From the NCBI GenBank assembly GCA_902492655.1, contig CABUMF010000041.1, forward strand, positions 1 through 17,372: 17,372 nucleotides of DNA, read 5' to 3'. This DNA is from an uncultured Eubacteriales bacterium. Its GTDB lineage: Bacteria; Bacillota; Clostridia; HGM11514. A program made the position numbers and the translations under genes. The notes under the pieces were generated by a model, which did no database searches, was not told where the DNA came from, and saw nothing but the letters and a program-made list of their open reading frames with translations. This document shows positions 1 to 7,984 of the stretch, one piece after another. The stretch's first letter is position 1; each line of letters starts with the position of its first letter.

Positions 1-3000
1 TGCACCTTTTCCTACATTAATTACTGCTGCAGGATAAGAGCTGTCAATATTAATTATCTTGTTGCCTGTTACATCTTCTGTTGTTACAACAGCCTCATTA
101 AGCGCTTCTATAGCATCATCAATATCTGATACAGCCTTGTCTGCATCATACTGAGTTATATCGGATTTAGCGGCTACTGCCTTTGCATTTGCTACAGCCT
201 TATTGAAGTTTTCAACAAGATCAGCAGGATATTCCCCGTACTTATTACCTGCGGTGAATGTCAATCCTTCTGCATCCGAAATTGCCTTTTCAAGGTTCGT
301 CTTGTCTGCTTCGGTAGGTGAAATAGTGAGCTTACCTCCGCCTGCGCTGAAGCCGAAGTATCCTTCTTTTCCGTAAAGGTCTCTGACCTCGGTCGACTTT
401 TCGTATACTACGTTTCCGTCAACCTTAAGCTGCCAGAACACCTTGTTTTTCTCGTCGGTATCGTATACGCCGAGGGTCACTATGTGCTCCTCGCCGAAGC
501 TCAGGAAGTTGTTTGTCACGGTATCAATCATCGCATCGGCACCGGCAATTTTTCCGCCGTCATGCTGCTGAATGTTCAGGATGTCTTTCTTGAAGTCATA
601 CATAAGTCCGCAGTTTCCGGAACTCCATACATTCTTATCCGTTGCTGCCTGTCTGAAGTAAATTCCGACCCAGCCGGTTTCTTCCGCCGGTTCAAACTTC
701 ATCCTGAACGAAATCTCGTGGTTGAGATATTTTGCCGCCTTGTATGTCGCAAGGTCAAAGTTTGCAGCGTCTATCACCATAGAACCGTTTTCAAACTTCA
801 TCTTTCCGCCGGGGTTATCCCAGTTTCCGCTGTCCGCAAGCAGAGGATTGATGTTCATATGAACTATCTTATCCATGTCGATTGCAGGTATCTTCTGCTT
901 TTCAAACTTCGCAACCGCCGCTTCAAGCTTTGCTGCAGCGTTGTTTGCTGCGTACTGTGTAAGCTCGGGGTCGTTTGCTGCTGTCTGTGCTTCACTAAAC
1001 GCTGCGGTAAGTTCGTCATATGCCGCCTTCGGATACTGACCTGCGCCCGTTCCTACGCTTGCGCCTTCAAGCGCATCCCTTGCCGCCTTCATTGCCGCGT
1101 TAAGCTTTGAAAGGTCTATCGCGCTTGCGTTTCTTACCTTTACCGGCTCACTGTATACGGTTTCGCCCCTCATGGAGTTCGTATCATAAGGAATTACCTT
1201 GTATTTGAGGTATCTTCCGGCATATTCGTCCGTGAGTTCAAGCGTCTTGCCCGCCTTGCCTTCGATCATGGTATATTCGCCGTTTTTCTTATCGGCAACA
1301 TACCAGTAAATCTGCGAAAGTCCTTCTTTATCTCCGTCAGCGTCGATAAAGTCATAGTTTGCGCTGATTTCACCTCCGGCTGCCGCTATACCGCTTACAA
1401 TATCCGACTTAACCGTTACGGAAGGCTTATGCCCCCAATTATCTGTCGTTCTTCCCATCTGATTGAACGGAATCTGCTCAAATTCGGGCGCCGATGCCTT
1501 TACGGTTCTCAAGCCTTCATCCGTAAGTGTAAAGTCTTTTCCGTAGTCCTTGAACAGCGATTTTGCGGTATCAACATTTGTCTGTGCATAATTGTCATGG
1601 TTAATATTACCGTTATAAATAGGGAGAATTCTCGTCTGTCCTATCATAACATTATTGTGATATTCGTTATTGTATCCCTTCGGGAAATTCTCATCAATGT
1701 ACTGAAGAAGTCCGTATTCATCCTTTGCGTCAAAGAACTTCTTTGCGCCTTCGTAGTTTTTCTGTGAGTAAAGCTCGATATTTTTTGCCCAAATAGTGTC
1801 TTTATAATGTTCCTTCCATGCGTCGCTCCAGAGATAATGCGCTCTGTTGTACGGAACCCAGAGGTTGGAATTTCCTTCGGCGCGGTTCGGGCTGCCCTCG
1901 GCGGTGCCGATAACCGTACGCATATCCGTCAAATAAAGCCAGGTATTTGCAGGGATGGAGGGGTCAACCTTTTTACCGTTATAAGTGTATTCCGGTCCCC
2001 AGCAGTGCGTTCCCCATCCGAACAGATATGCAGCGTACTGAGTAGTATTGTTATCATCGATTATAAGGTTGTTGTATACATTTTGAACCTCGCCGCCGTT
2101 TGCTCTGATAGATGAATAATGTCTTGCGCCGTTGTAGAACACATTTCCGTAAAGCTCGGGGCCTACCGCACCGTCATCCCAGAACACGCCGTCGCCGTAA
2201 CCGTCCTGGATTGCCCAGAGGTCGGTTTCAAAGTCTCTGAAATAGTTATATCTTACAACAATACCCATTGTTGTGTTATCTCTGCCCCAATAAATTGAGC
2301 CCATATCGGAGTCAAAATACAGAGCGTGAGAAATGGTGTTATATTCGATTGTGATATCATTGGACTTCCTAATATCAATTGCAGCGTGCGGCAAATCGTC
2401 AAATTCGTTATGGCTTACCGTTATGCCGACAGTGTCGTGCATTGTAATTGCAAAACGGTCACCGGGTCTGTAGTTTACCGCATGAATATAGTTGTTTTCT
2501 ATAATGTTGTTGCTGGGCTTAAGCGTTTCCCTGTCACCGCCCTGCAAGTAAATCGCCGAGCTTGCAATGTTGAACATATGGCAACCGGTGATTTTGCAGT
2601 TCGTGGAATTAAGAATCTTAATGCCGCTCTGTGCAGAACCCGAAATTTCAGCGCCTTCAATTTTAATATTGTCTGAATTTTCGATATTTACGGGGGTTTT
2701 GCGGGTCTCTTTAAAATCAATTCCCTTGAAGGTAATGTTTGAAGCACCGTCGAAGTCAAGCATATTTTTATCCGTGGTAGACACAACCATCTCGCAGCCG
2801 TTCACATCAACCAAAGGATAGAAATAAAGAATGTTCTTTTCGCGGTCAACATACATTTCGCCCGGAACATCAATTTCTTCAAAGATATTTCCGAAATAAA
2901 CCTTATACTGCTGACCCCATCCTGCACCGGGGGTTGCAGCAATATTGGTATTGTTAACCGTTGTAACAGTTTTCGCTTCTTTATCGAATGTATCGATTGT

Positions 3001-5382
3001 ATAGCTCGAGTCTGCCCAGAAGTAAACCAGTGCGCCGCCCATATAAGCGTCACCCGACTTAATCGTCCATTTTGCCGAGCGGTTTTCGGGGTCGGGGAAA
3101 GAATATTTATACTTCTGACCAACCGCATTGTATCCTTCTTCCGAAACGGGTGCTGCCTGGACAAGCCCCTGGCTTTCGTCATTATTGGGCCAGCGTGCGT
3201 TTGTGAGAAGCATATTGTTCATGTAAATTTCGTTAGGGTTATAATCTGCAAAGCCGTTGCCGTAAGAAGCAATCTTTGACATCTTAACGCCCTGCTCTGC
3301 AAGGTCAAGCATATAAAGATGCTTTCTTGCGTCCTGATCAACAAGCCGGTTCAGGATTGCCTCGTCGGTAACCTTCTTGATTTTAGAAGTATCAAGGGTT
3401 TTGCCGCCCACAAATTCAACCTTTTCGCCGTTATATGCCTCGTATTTAATCGGGCTTTCGGCAGTACCGGAATTTTCGTTCTTAAATTCAATCGTCTTTG
3501 AAATCTGATATGTTCCGCCGCGAACATAAACTGTTACGCCTCCTTCGGGAAGCTTAGCAGCGGCAATCGTATCTCTCGCCTTTTCTATTGTTGCAAAAGG
3601 TGAATCGATTGTACCGTCATTATCGTCATTTCCGTTTGCAGCAACATAGTATGTGCTTGCTGCGGTAGGTTCAACATATTTATTGACCTTTACAGCTGCG
3701 GAGGTTATTTCCGTTCCGTAAATTCCGTTTTTGTCCGTTGGTACAACCTTTACACGGATATACTTTTCGGCATCAGCCATTTTGAGCGTATATACCTTGG
3801 AGGTTCCGCTTTGAACTTCCGTGTATGTTCCGTTTTCGGCAGACGAAGTTTCCCATATAATTTTAGTTGCGCCTTCCTCTACATTGCTCGTTGACGGAAC
3901 ATATGTATATGAAGCGGTAAGCTTTTTGCCGATATCCGGTGTGCCGGAAATCGCTGCATCGGTCGCCGAAGGCGGTGTAACCTTCGATATAACCTTCGCT
4001 GTCGGGTCGGACGCCGCAGGCGTACCGACTTTAGGTTCAACCGTACTTCTCGGTGTAACAACCACGCGGAGCACTTTGCCAACATAGTCATTTTTCACTT
4101 CAATTGTCTGAGCAGTTTCGCCTTCGATGTCAGCCCAGGCAGAGCCGTCAGAAGACATCTGCCACTGATAGAGCGAAGAATCAAGCTTATCATCGTCGGC
4201 ATCATAAATTTTTGTCGAGGCAGTCAAAGTCTGCCCTTCCATTGCAAGCCCTTCAATTTTAACAGAAGAAACTATAGGTGCAGTGGGCTCACTTCTCTTT
4301 TCGAGAGAACCCATAAGAACCATATCATCCATATAATTTTTGTATCCGTCCTGATATACCGGTCTTATTTCAATTGCTGCCCATGAGTTGCAATCGGTAA
4401 TACCCACAGGCATTGTTCCTTCTTCCGGAACAACATCTTTTGCGCCGATCAAATCGCCGTCGAGATAAGTATAAACGGTCCAGCCGTATTCAGCTTCGGA
4501 ATTCTTTTCGAGTGACATTACAAACTGATGCCATCCCTTATTTCTCGCTTTAATGCCGTAATTGCCGCCGTAAGGGGTTCCGTCTATATAGTCATCGCCC
4601 TGCCCCCTCATAATTGCCGAATTAACAACCTTCCAGGAGTTCATGCCCTTCCATTTTGCAGAAAAATCTCCGTAGCCGTAGTCTTCTTCGAATTTGCTGT
4701 TCTGGTGGAAAAGGGACGAGTCAGTAAATACAACAAAATCGTAACCCTGTTTATGACCGGTATCGCCGTCATCATAAAACCAACCGGCAACCGAGCGATA
4801 ACCGCTGTCGTACCATCTGTTTTCCATGTCGGTAGCGGGTTTTGCGGAATCGTTATCTTGAGCCCATGATTTTCTCATAAGGCGAACGGTCCAGTTATTT
4901 GCCCAATTCGAAAGCGCCTTGCCGTCGTAATGACCGCCCTCCGCAGTTCCGGGCTTGCCGCTTGTAATGTAAGCCGCATTGGCATACCCGGACACATTCA
5001 CATCAGCTGCTATCGGCTGATTGGCAGCCGTCTTGGCGTCCTGCCTTGTCATGATAATTTTAGCCGTTTTCCCGCTGTAAGTTGCGGAAATAATTGCTTT
5101 GCCGTTCTTTCCGGTTGATGAAAGCTTATTTCCTTCAAACTTGAAAATTTCTTCATCGGAGCTTGAATATGTAATCTCCGAATCGCCCGTCAAGTCAACC
5201 GAAGTTCCGTCAGCAAGCGTGCCGACAACCTTCAAAGCTTCGGAAACTCTGTCCTCGCCGAAATAGAAGCATTTGTTTTCGGTAATACTGATTGCCGAAA
5301 CATCTGCTGCCATAGCAGTAGGTACGCAAACTACGCTTAATATCATAAGCATAGCCAATAGCAACGCTAATTTCTTTGTCAT
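1..5382 (-). CDS. Large secreted multidomain right-handed beta-helix protein, probable polysaccharide-active enzyme (3' end outside window)
   Basis: The frame is open for 1794 codons from the ATG at 5382 to the window edge, with no stop, so the C-terminus is missing. AGGAGG lies 7 nt before the ATG. A signal peptide covers residues 1-25 (MTKK, hydrophobic core, cleavage near AMA-AD). Visible modules: a Big2-like Ig domain (about 27-115); a lectin-like beta-sandwich (about 120-365); two Ig-like repeats with a YQWQ-type core (about 368-565); a right-handed beta-helix domain (about 570-1310) opening YYVAANGNDDNDG, with VYVRGGTY, NARWPN and many N-rich rungs; another Ig-like repeat (about 1315-1410); a FIVAR-like helical module (about 1419-1490); a second sandwich (about 1500-1690); and a second FIVAR-like module (about 1690-1780). 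The helix opening recalls the GH141/pectate-lyase fold, which I infer from memory, so glycosidase or lyase activity on plant polysaccharide is probable but the substrate is unknown. A cell-wall anchor may lie beyond the edge. Confidence 0.85.
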   Translation of the reverse strand, partial: MTKKLALLLAMLMILSVVCVPTAMAADVSAISITENKCFYFGEDRVSEALKVVGTLADGTSVDLTGDSEITYSSSDEEIFKFEGNKLSSTGKNGKAIISATYSGKTAKIIMTRQDAKTAANQPIAADVNVSGYANAAYITSGKPGTAEGGHYDGKALSNWANNWTVRLMRKSWAQDNDSAKPATDMENRWYDSGYRSVAGWFYDDGDTGHKQGYDFVVFTDSSLFHQNSKFEEDYGYGDFSAKWKGMNSWKVVNSAIMRGQGDDYIDGTPYGGNYGIKARNKGWHQFVMSLEKNSEAEYGWTVYTYLDGDLIGAKDVVPEEGTMPVGITDCNSWAAIEIRPVYQDGYKNYMDDMVLMGSLEKRSEPTAPIVSSVKIEGLAMEGQTLTASTKIYDADDDKLDSSLYQWQMSSDGSAWADIEGETAQTIEVKNDYVGKVLRVVVTPRSTVEPKVGTPAASDPTAKVISKVTPPSATDAAISGTPDIGKKLTASYTYVPSTSNVEEGATKIIWETSSAENGTYTEVQSGTSKVYTLKMADAEKYIRVKVVPTDKNGIYGTEITSAAVKVNKYVEPTAASTYYVAANGNDDNDGTIDSPFATIEKARDTIAAAKLPEGGVTVYVRGGTYQISKTIEFKNENSGTAESPIKYEAYNGEKVEFVGGKTLDTSKIKKVTDEAILNRLVDQDARKHLYMLDLAEQGVKMSKIASYGNGFADYNPNEIYMNNMLLTNARWPNNDESQGLVQAAPVSEEGYNAVGQKYKYSFPDPENRSAKWTIKSGDAYMGGALVYFWADSSYTIDTFDKEAKTVTTVNNTNIAATPGAGWGQQYKVYFGNIFEEIDVPGEMYVDREKNILYFYPLVDVNGCEMVVSTTDKNMLDFDGASNITFKGIDFKETRKTPVNIENSDNIKIEGAEISGSAQSGIKILNSTNCKITGCHMFNIASSAIYLQGGDRETLKPSNNIIENNYIHAVNYRPGDRFAITMHDTVGITVSHNEFDDLPHAAIDIRKSNDITIEYNTISHALYFDSDMGSIYWGRDNTTMGIVVRYNYFRDFETDLWAIQDGYGDGVFWDDGAVGPELYGNVFYNGARHYSSIRANGGEVQNVYNNLIIDDNNTTQYAAYLFGWGTHCWGPEYTYNGKKVDPSIPANTWLYLTDMRTVIGTAEGSPNRAEGNSNLWVPYNRAHYLWSDAWKEHYKDTIWAKNIELYSQKNYEGAKKFFDAKDEYGLLQYIDENFPKGYNNEYHNNVMIGQTRILPIYNGNINHDNYAQTNVDTAKSLFKDYGKDFTLTDEGLRTVKASAPEFEQIPFNQMGRTTDNWGHKPSVTVKSDIVSGIAAAGGEISANYDFIDADGDKEGLSQIYWYVADKKNGEYTMIEGKAGKTLELTDEYAGRYLKYKVIPYDTNSMRGETVYSEPVKVRNASAIDLSKLNAAMKAARDALEGASVGTGAGQYPKAAYDELTAAFSEAQTAANDPELTQYAANNAAAKLEAAVAKFEKQKIPAIDMDKIVHMNINPLLADSGNWDNPGGKMKFENGSMVIDAANFDLATYKAAKYLNHEISFRMKFEPAEETGWVGIYFRQAATDKNVWSSGNCGLMYDFKKDILNIQQHDGGKIAGADAMIDTVTNNFLSFGEEHIVTLGVYDTDEKNKVFWQLKVDGNVVYEKSTEVRDLYGKEGYFGFSAGGGKLTISPTEADKTNLEKAISDAEGLTFTAGNKYGEYPADLVENFNKAVANAKAVAAKSDITQYDADKAVSDIDDAIEALNEAVVTTEDVTGNKIINIDSSYPAAVINVGKGA

Positions 5383-5426
5383 AAAACATCCTCCTTTAAA
5401 ATATTCACTTTTGACAAAACTCTACT

Positions 5427-5458
5427 ATTATAATATAATATTTTTATTCAATTTTCAA
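5427..5458 (-). promoter_or_regulatory. Probable promoter of the beta-helix gene
   Basis: On the minus strand TTGAAA (5453-5458) is followed after 17 nt by TATTAT (5430-5435). An overlapping TATAAT sits at 5427-5432 with a 20-nt spacer. The gene therefore has a short 5' leader of about 40 nt, ending in the AGGAGG at 5390-5395. The region is very AT-rich, so a chance match is possible. No riboswitch-like structure fits in so short a leader. Confidence 0.5.
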
Positions 5459-5493
5459 TAGCTGTATCTTGGTTCTTGTTTAGCTGTAATCTA

Positions 5494-5529
5494 TAAGAAA
5501 AAACAGGCTGCACGCAGACAACCTGTTTT
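5494..5529 (-). terminator. Rho-independent terminator
   Basis: Arms at 5519-5529 and 5500-5510 form an 11-bp stem with one G-U pair (AAAACAGGTTG with CAGCCTGTTTT) around an 8-nt loop, followed on the minus strand by a run of T. It lies about 180 nt after the stop of the XRE/ADP-ribosylglycohydrolase gene and just before the promoter of the beta-helix gene, so it separates the two transcripts. The AAAA/TTTT flanks mean it could also stop plus-strand transcription. Confidence 0.8.
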
Positions 5530-5547
5530 ATACCGAAAATTATTAAT

Positions 5548-5598
5548 TTATAAAGCCTTTGCACCAAACAGAAGTATCTTTGCATCGGTGTTTTTCAT
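5548..5598 (-). pseudogene. Possible 3' remnant of a lost gene, ending just before a terminator
   Basis: A 16-codon minus-strand frame, MKNTDAKILLFGAKAL, ends with TAA 19 nt before the hairpin at 5500-5529. There is no ribosome binding site before its ATG, and the frame is closed a few codons upstream. A stop placed right before a terminator is what the tail of a deleted gene would look like. I do not recognise the peptide and it may be chance. The remaining stretch of about 180 nt between the ADP-ribosylglycohydrolase gene and this terminator holds no other gene. Confidence 0.2.
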
Positions 5599-5632
5599 AT
5601 GTGAAAGAAGTTATATTTTAATAGAATTTCAT

Positions 5633-5665
5633 TAAGGGGGTGCATTTTGAATTTAGGGGGTGTAA
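5633..5665. repeat. Two short direct repeats around GGGGGTG, 20 nt apart
   Basis: On the plus strand GGGGGTG occurs at 5636-5642 and again at 5656-5662, exactly 20 nt apart and within similar flanks (TAAGGGGGTG, TTAGGGGGTG). The second copy can pair with CCCC a few bases later to make a small hairpin. A GC-rich repeat stands out in this AT-rich gap. The function is unknown; two turns of DNA spacing could suit protein binding. Confidence 0.35.
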
Positions 5666-5709
5666 AATCCCCAATGAGTACGGATTAATCCATTCACAAA
5701 AAAACTTGA

Positions 5710-7305
5710 TTAAATGTCATTCTTGTTTGATTCTTTGATGTGTTTCATTGTCATTTTTACCCGGTCAGATATTTTCACTGTTCCAACACCGAAAATTGAT
5801 GTATGCAACGTATCATTTATAGGCTTTGTCCAATAATCCGAAATGCATTTTATTCCGTTTGCCATACCAAGTATTGAACCGACAGTTGCTCCGTTGCAAT
5901 CTGTATCAAATCCTGTTTCAACTGCCATACAAATTGATTTGCCATAATCTCCACCGCCGTACAAAAGAGCTGCTACCACTATCATAGCGTTAGAAATTGT
6001 GTGACACCAACCATGACTCGAATATTCATCATATTTTTTATGAATGTTATCAAAAGCATCCTTTTTTGACAAACCGCTTTTGAATCCATTCAAAACAAGC
6101 AATATCTCTTCATAAAGTCTTGAAGTGTATGGAATTTCAGCAAGACCTCCCATAATGATTTCTTCTATATTGTTTGTTGCAGCAGCAACTGCAAGCATTG
6201 CCGAAACAAACATCTCTCCGTATATTCCGTTTTTAATGTGGGAAATTGATGCATCTCTCCATGCCATTTCTGCGGCAAATTCAGGATTTCCCGGGTTTAT
6301 ATAACCAAAATAATCTCCTCTTATTTGCGCCCCTATCCATTCACGGTACGGATTTTTGTGTAGCGCAGATTCCGGTGGCTGATAACCGTTTATAAAATTA
6401 CAAAACGCAACTCGTTCAGCTGTGCAATATGCATCCTTATTCTGGTATTCAACCCATGATCTTGATACATCATAAGGAGTAAAATCCTTGCCGTATTTAT
6501 CAATTATTATTTGTGCGAGTACCACATAATTTGTATCGTCATCGACCGGCATACCGTCAATTACATCTGCATAACAGTTTTCTGAAAACGAAAAATCATA
6601 TTTCTCGCATGTTTTTTTGCTTATATCTGTCTTATAAACATATCTGTGCATTGGATAATTTTCAGTTTCTTTAAGAAACGGAATAAGTTCATTTGTTTTT
6701 ATGCCCTCCAGTGATTTGCCCAGCATACATCCACAAATTCTCCCAACCCAAGCACCATGAATTTTATCTTCTAACGAACTTTCATCTACTTTATTCGAAA
6801 TTCTATATTTCTTTCTTAAAGTTTTGATTTCATCAAGATCTGAGGGTTCAATATATGTATAGTTTTCTTTTTGCTTTGCATTAATTACAACTTTGAACAA
6901 AGCATCTCCCAGTTCTTTTTTAATCTCATTTTTAGGAAGCCTTGCAACTGATAAAAACACATCTTTGTAGGCCTCAATATCCAATCCTTCATCTATGGAT
7001 TGTTCGTATTCAACGAGAAGATCCGAAGCATAAAATTCCCAACTCGGAATGGTGAAATAATTAGGTTTCAATTCTTTATTATGGCTCATTTCTTCAATCA
7101 TGCGAGTATCACGTTCCAAAAGCAAAGCGTCCAAAGAAATATCAAAATATTTTGATATTTCGATTAACTTTGAGAGTTCAGGCGTACTGCTTCCCTTTTC
7201 CCATTTTTGCACAGATTGACGGGATACATTAAACAAATTTGCAAATTGTTCCTGAGACATACTCAATGCTGCTCTTAATTTATAAATTTTATCACTTATT
7301 GTCAT
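5710..7305 (-). CDS. XRE-family helix-turn-helix / ADP-ribosylglycohydrolase fusion protein
   Basis: This 531-residue cytoplasmic protein joins two functions. Residues about 4-60 are an XRE/Cro-type DNA-binding domain (SMSQEQFANLFNVSRQSVQKWE). Residues about 66-170 are a mostly helical linker. Residues about 178-520 are a DraG-like ADP-ribosylglycohydrolase domain: GAWVGRICGCMLG, the first metal motif DDDT (255-258), and the second metal motif GFDTDCNGATVG, with D467 and D469. In this family those acidic residues hold two magnesium ions and the enzyme removes ADP-ribose from proteins or cleaves related compounds. All key positions seem intact, so activity is likely. The start is supported by AAAGGAG about 8 nt upstream. 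The gene stands alone with its own promoter and terminator and no ADP-ribosyltransferase beside it, so its target is unknown. An inference is that it senses ADP-ribose and regulates transcription. The family call is secure; the biological role is not. Confidence 0.88.
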   Translation of the reverse strand: MTISDKIYKLRAALSMSQEQFANLFNVSRQSVQKWEKGSSTPELSKLIEISKYFDISLDALLLERDTRMIEEMSHNKELKPNYFTIPSWEFYASDLLVEYEQSIDEGLDIEAYKDVFLSVARLPKNEIKKELGDALFKVVINAKQKENYTYIEPSDLDEIKTLRKKYRISNKVDESSLEDKIHGAWVGRICGCMLGKSLEGIKTNELIPFLKETENYPMHRYVYKTDISKKTCEKYDFSFSENCYADVIDGMPVDDDTNYVVLAQIIIDKYGKDFTPYDVSRSWVEYQNKDAYCTAERVAFCNFINGYQPPESALHKNPYREWIGAQIRGDYFGYINPGNPEFAAEMAWRDASISHIKNGIYGEMFVSAMLAVAAATNNIEEIIMGGLAEIPYTSRLYEEILLVLNGFKSGLSKKDAFDNIHKKYDEYSSHGWCHTISNAMIVVAALLYGGGDYGKSICMAVETGFDTDCNGATVGSILGMANGIKCISDYWTKPINDTLHTSIFGVGTVKISDRVKMTMKHIKESNKNDI

Positions 7306-7326
7306 TATATCAACTCCTTTAACTAT

Positions 7327-7369
7327 ATTATATATGTTTCATAATAATTTTTCAACCAACCATTTGTTG
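7327..7369 (-). promoter_or_regulatory. Promoter of the XRE/ADP-ribosylglycohydrolase gene, with possible operator
   Basis: On the minus strand TTGAAA (7350-7355) and TATAAT (7327-7332) are separated by exactly 17 nt, and an AAAGGAG ribosome binding site follows. Directly upstream of the -35 box lies a small inverted repeat, CAAC (7357-7360), 5 nt, GTTG (7366-7369). XRE regulators often bind near their own promoter, so self-regulation is plausible, but the repeat is short and could be chance. Confidence 0.7.
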
Positions 7370-7576
7370 CTTTTTTTGCAAATCATCGGTTGCCGAATAT
7401 AAAATCTAATACCGCAACCTAAGATATAACCATAATTTAGCGATTACTAAAAAGAAGATCGATGCAGCCCGAAGATTACCTCTTTGACGGCACTATTTGC
7501 ATATTCATTAAAGATTTGAAAAAACCGTAAAATACCGCAATACTGCAATATCTGAACGTGTTTAAGATAAAAAGAA
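7370..7576. other. Intergenic stretch without a recognised gene; possible gene remnant
   Basis: About 200 nt between the XRE gene promoter and the tmRNA terminator hold no intact gene. A minus-strand frame ending with TAG at 7447-7449 reads NEYANSAVKEVIFGLHRSSF at its end. The stretch VKEVIFG recalls the C-terminal part of DUF2971 proteins, but this is from memory and weak. The frame has no convincing start and is cut off by the terminator region. Two copies of AATACCGCAA also occur (about 7410 and 7533). Confidence 0.3.
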
Positions 7577-7609
7577 AAGACCGACTATTCTATCAAAATA
7601 GTCAGTCTT
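7564..7609 (-). terminator. Rho-independent terminator of the tmRNA gene
   Basis: Arms at 7597-7609 and 7577-7589 form a 13-bp stem (AAGACTGACTATT with AATAGTCGGTCTT, one mismatch or wobble) with a 7-nt loop, followed by a T-rich tract TTTTCTTTTTATC on the minus strand. It begins only 6 nt past the last tmRNA base. Confidence 0.9.
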
Positions 7610-7615
7610 ATTTGA

Positions 7616-7980
7616 TGGAGACGGCGGGAGTTGAACCCGCGTCCGAAAACATATCCACACAACTTTCTCCGGGTGCAGCAGTCATTTAAGATTCCCCGTC
7701 ATAAAAGAGAGACTGCACACATTTTATGACAGGTAGCTTCATTTGTCATGCATGGCTCAAAGCTTTGCCGATGTCACGTTCACCGCTTTAATGACGCCCT
7801 GCCCCGGTACGCGGTAACCCCGAGGAGGACGGACGCCTTAAATGAGGCGTCTTTCGTAGCCGTTAGGCTACTGCTAAATTATCTTCAGCGTTTAAATTTA
7901 AGTTTCCGTATTTTTAAGCGGCTACGGTCCGCTACCCGCTTATCGTGCTTCAACATCCCCGTCGAAGCCCTTACGCCCCC
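7616..7980 (-). ncRNA. ssrA: tmRNA (transfer-messenger RNA), one-piece form
   Basis: This RNA rescues stalled ribosomes with SmpB, adding a degradation tag to the unfinished protein. The 5' end GGGGGCG (7980-7974) pairs with CGTCTCC near the 3' end to make the tRNA-like acceptor stem. The D-arm region holds the conserved TTCGACGGGG, and the T arm reads GCGGGTTCAACTCCCGC. Pseudoknot PK1 is visible: AAGCGG (7936-7941) pairs with CCGCTT (7916-7921), and CCGTA (7923-7927) pairs with TACGG (7906-7910). The tag frame and a stem-loop around its stop follow. Length is 365 nt, usual for bacteria. The discriminator A at 7616 is followed by TCA, so the CCA end must be added after transcription. The gene starts 4 nt after the stop of the phosphodiesterase gene, and smpB is nearby as in Bacillus. 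No strong promoter is evident right before it, so it may be transcribed from the promoter at 8744-8772 and processed. Confidence 0.97.
7863..7889 (-). other. tmRNA tag-peptide reading frame, AEDNLAVA
   Basis: The resume codon GCT (7889-7887) follows TAAAC, matching the conserved sequence before tmRNA resume codons. The frame reads GCT GAA GAT AAT TTA GCA GTA GCC TAA, giving AEDNLAVA after the alanine carried by the tmRNA itself. GTAGCC, TAAC and GGCTAC form a perfect 6-bp hairpin that contains the last tag codons and the stop. The tag is shorter than the common 10 or so residues and ends AVA rather than LAA. Confidence 0.85.
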
Positions 7981-7984
7981 AGAT

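Noticed and set aside
484..1110. Plus-strand open frame of 208 codons, cysteine-rich
   Set aside because: It lies opposite the beta-helix gene, has odd composition and no ribosome binding site, and the minus strand has clear domains through the same bases.
7616..7670. tRNA-like 3' segment with T arm GTTCAACTCCCGC
   Set aside because: It is the tRNA-like domain of tmRNA: the tag frame, PK1 and 5' partner strand are all present, so it is not a separate tRNA gene.
7300..7980. Integrated element at the 3' end of ssrA
   Set aside because: I saw no integrase gene and no second copy of the tmRNA 3' end within the window, so there is no direct evidence for an attachment site.
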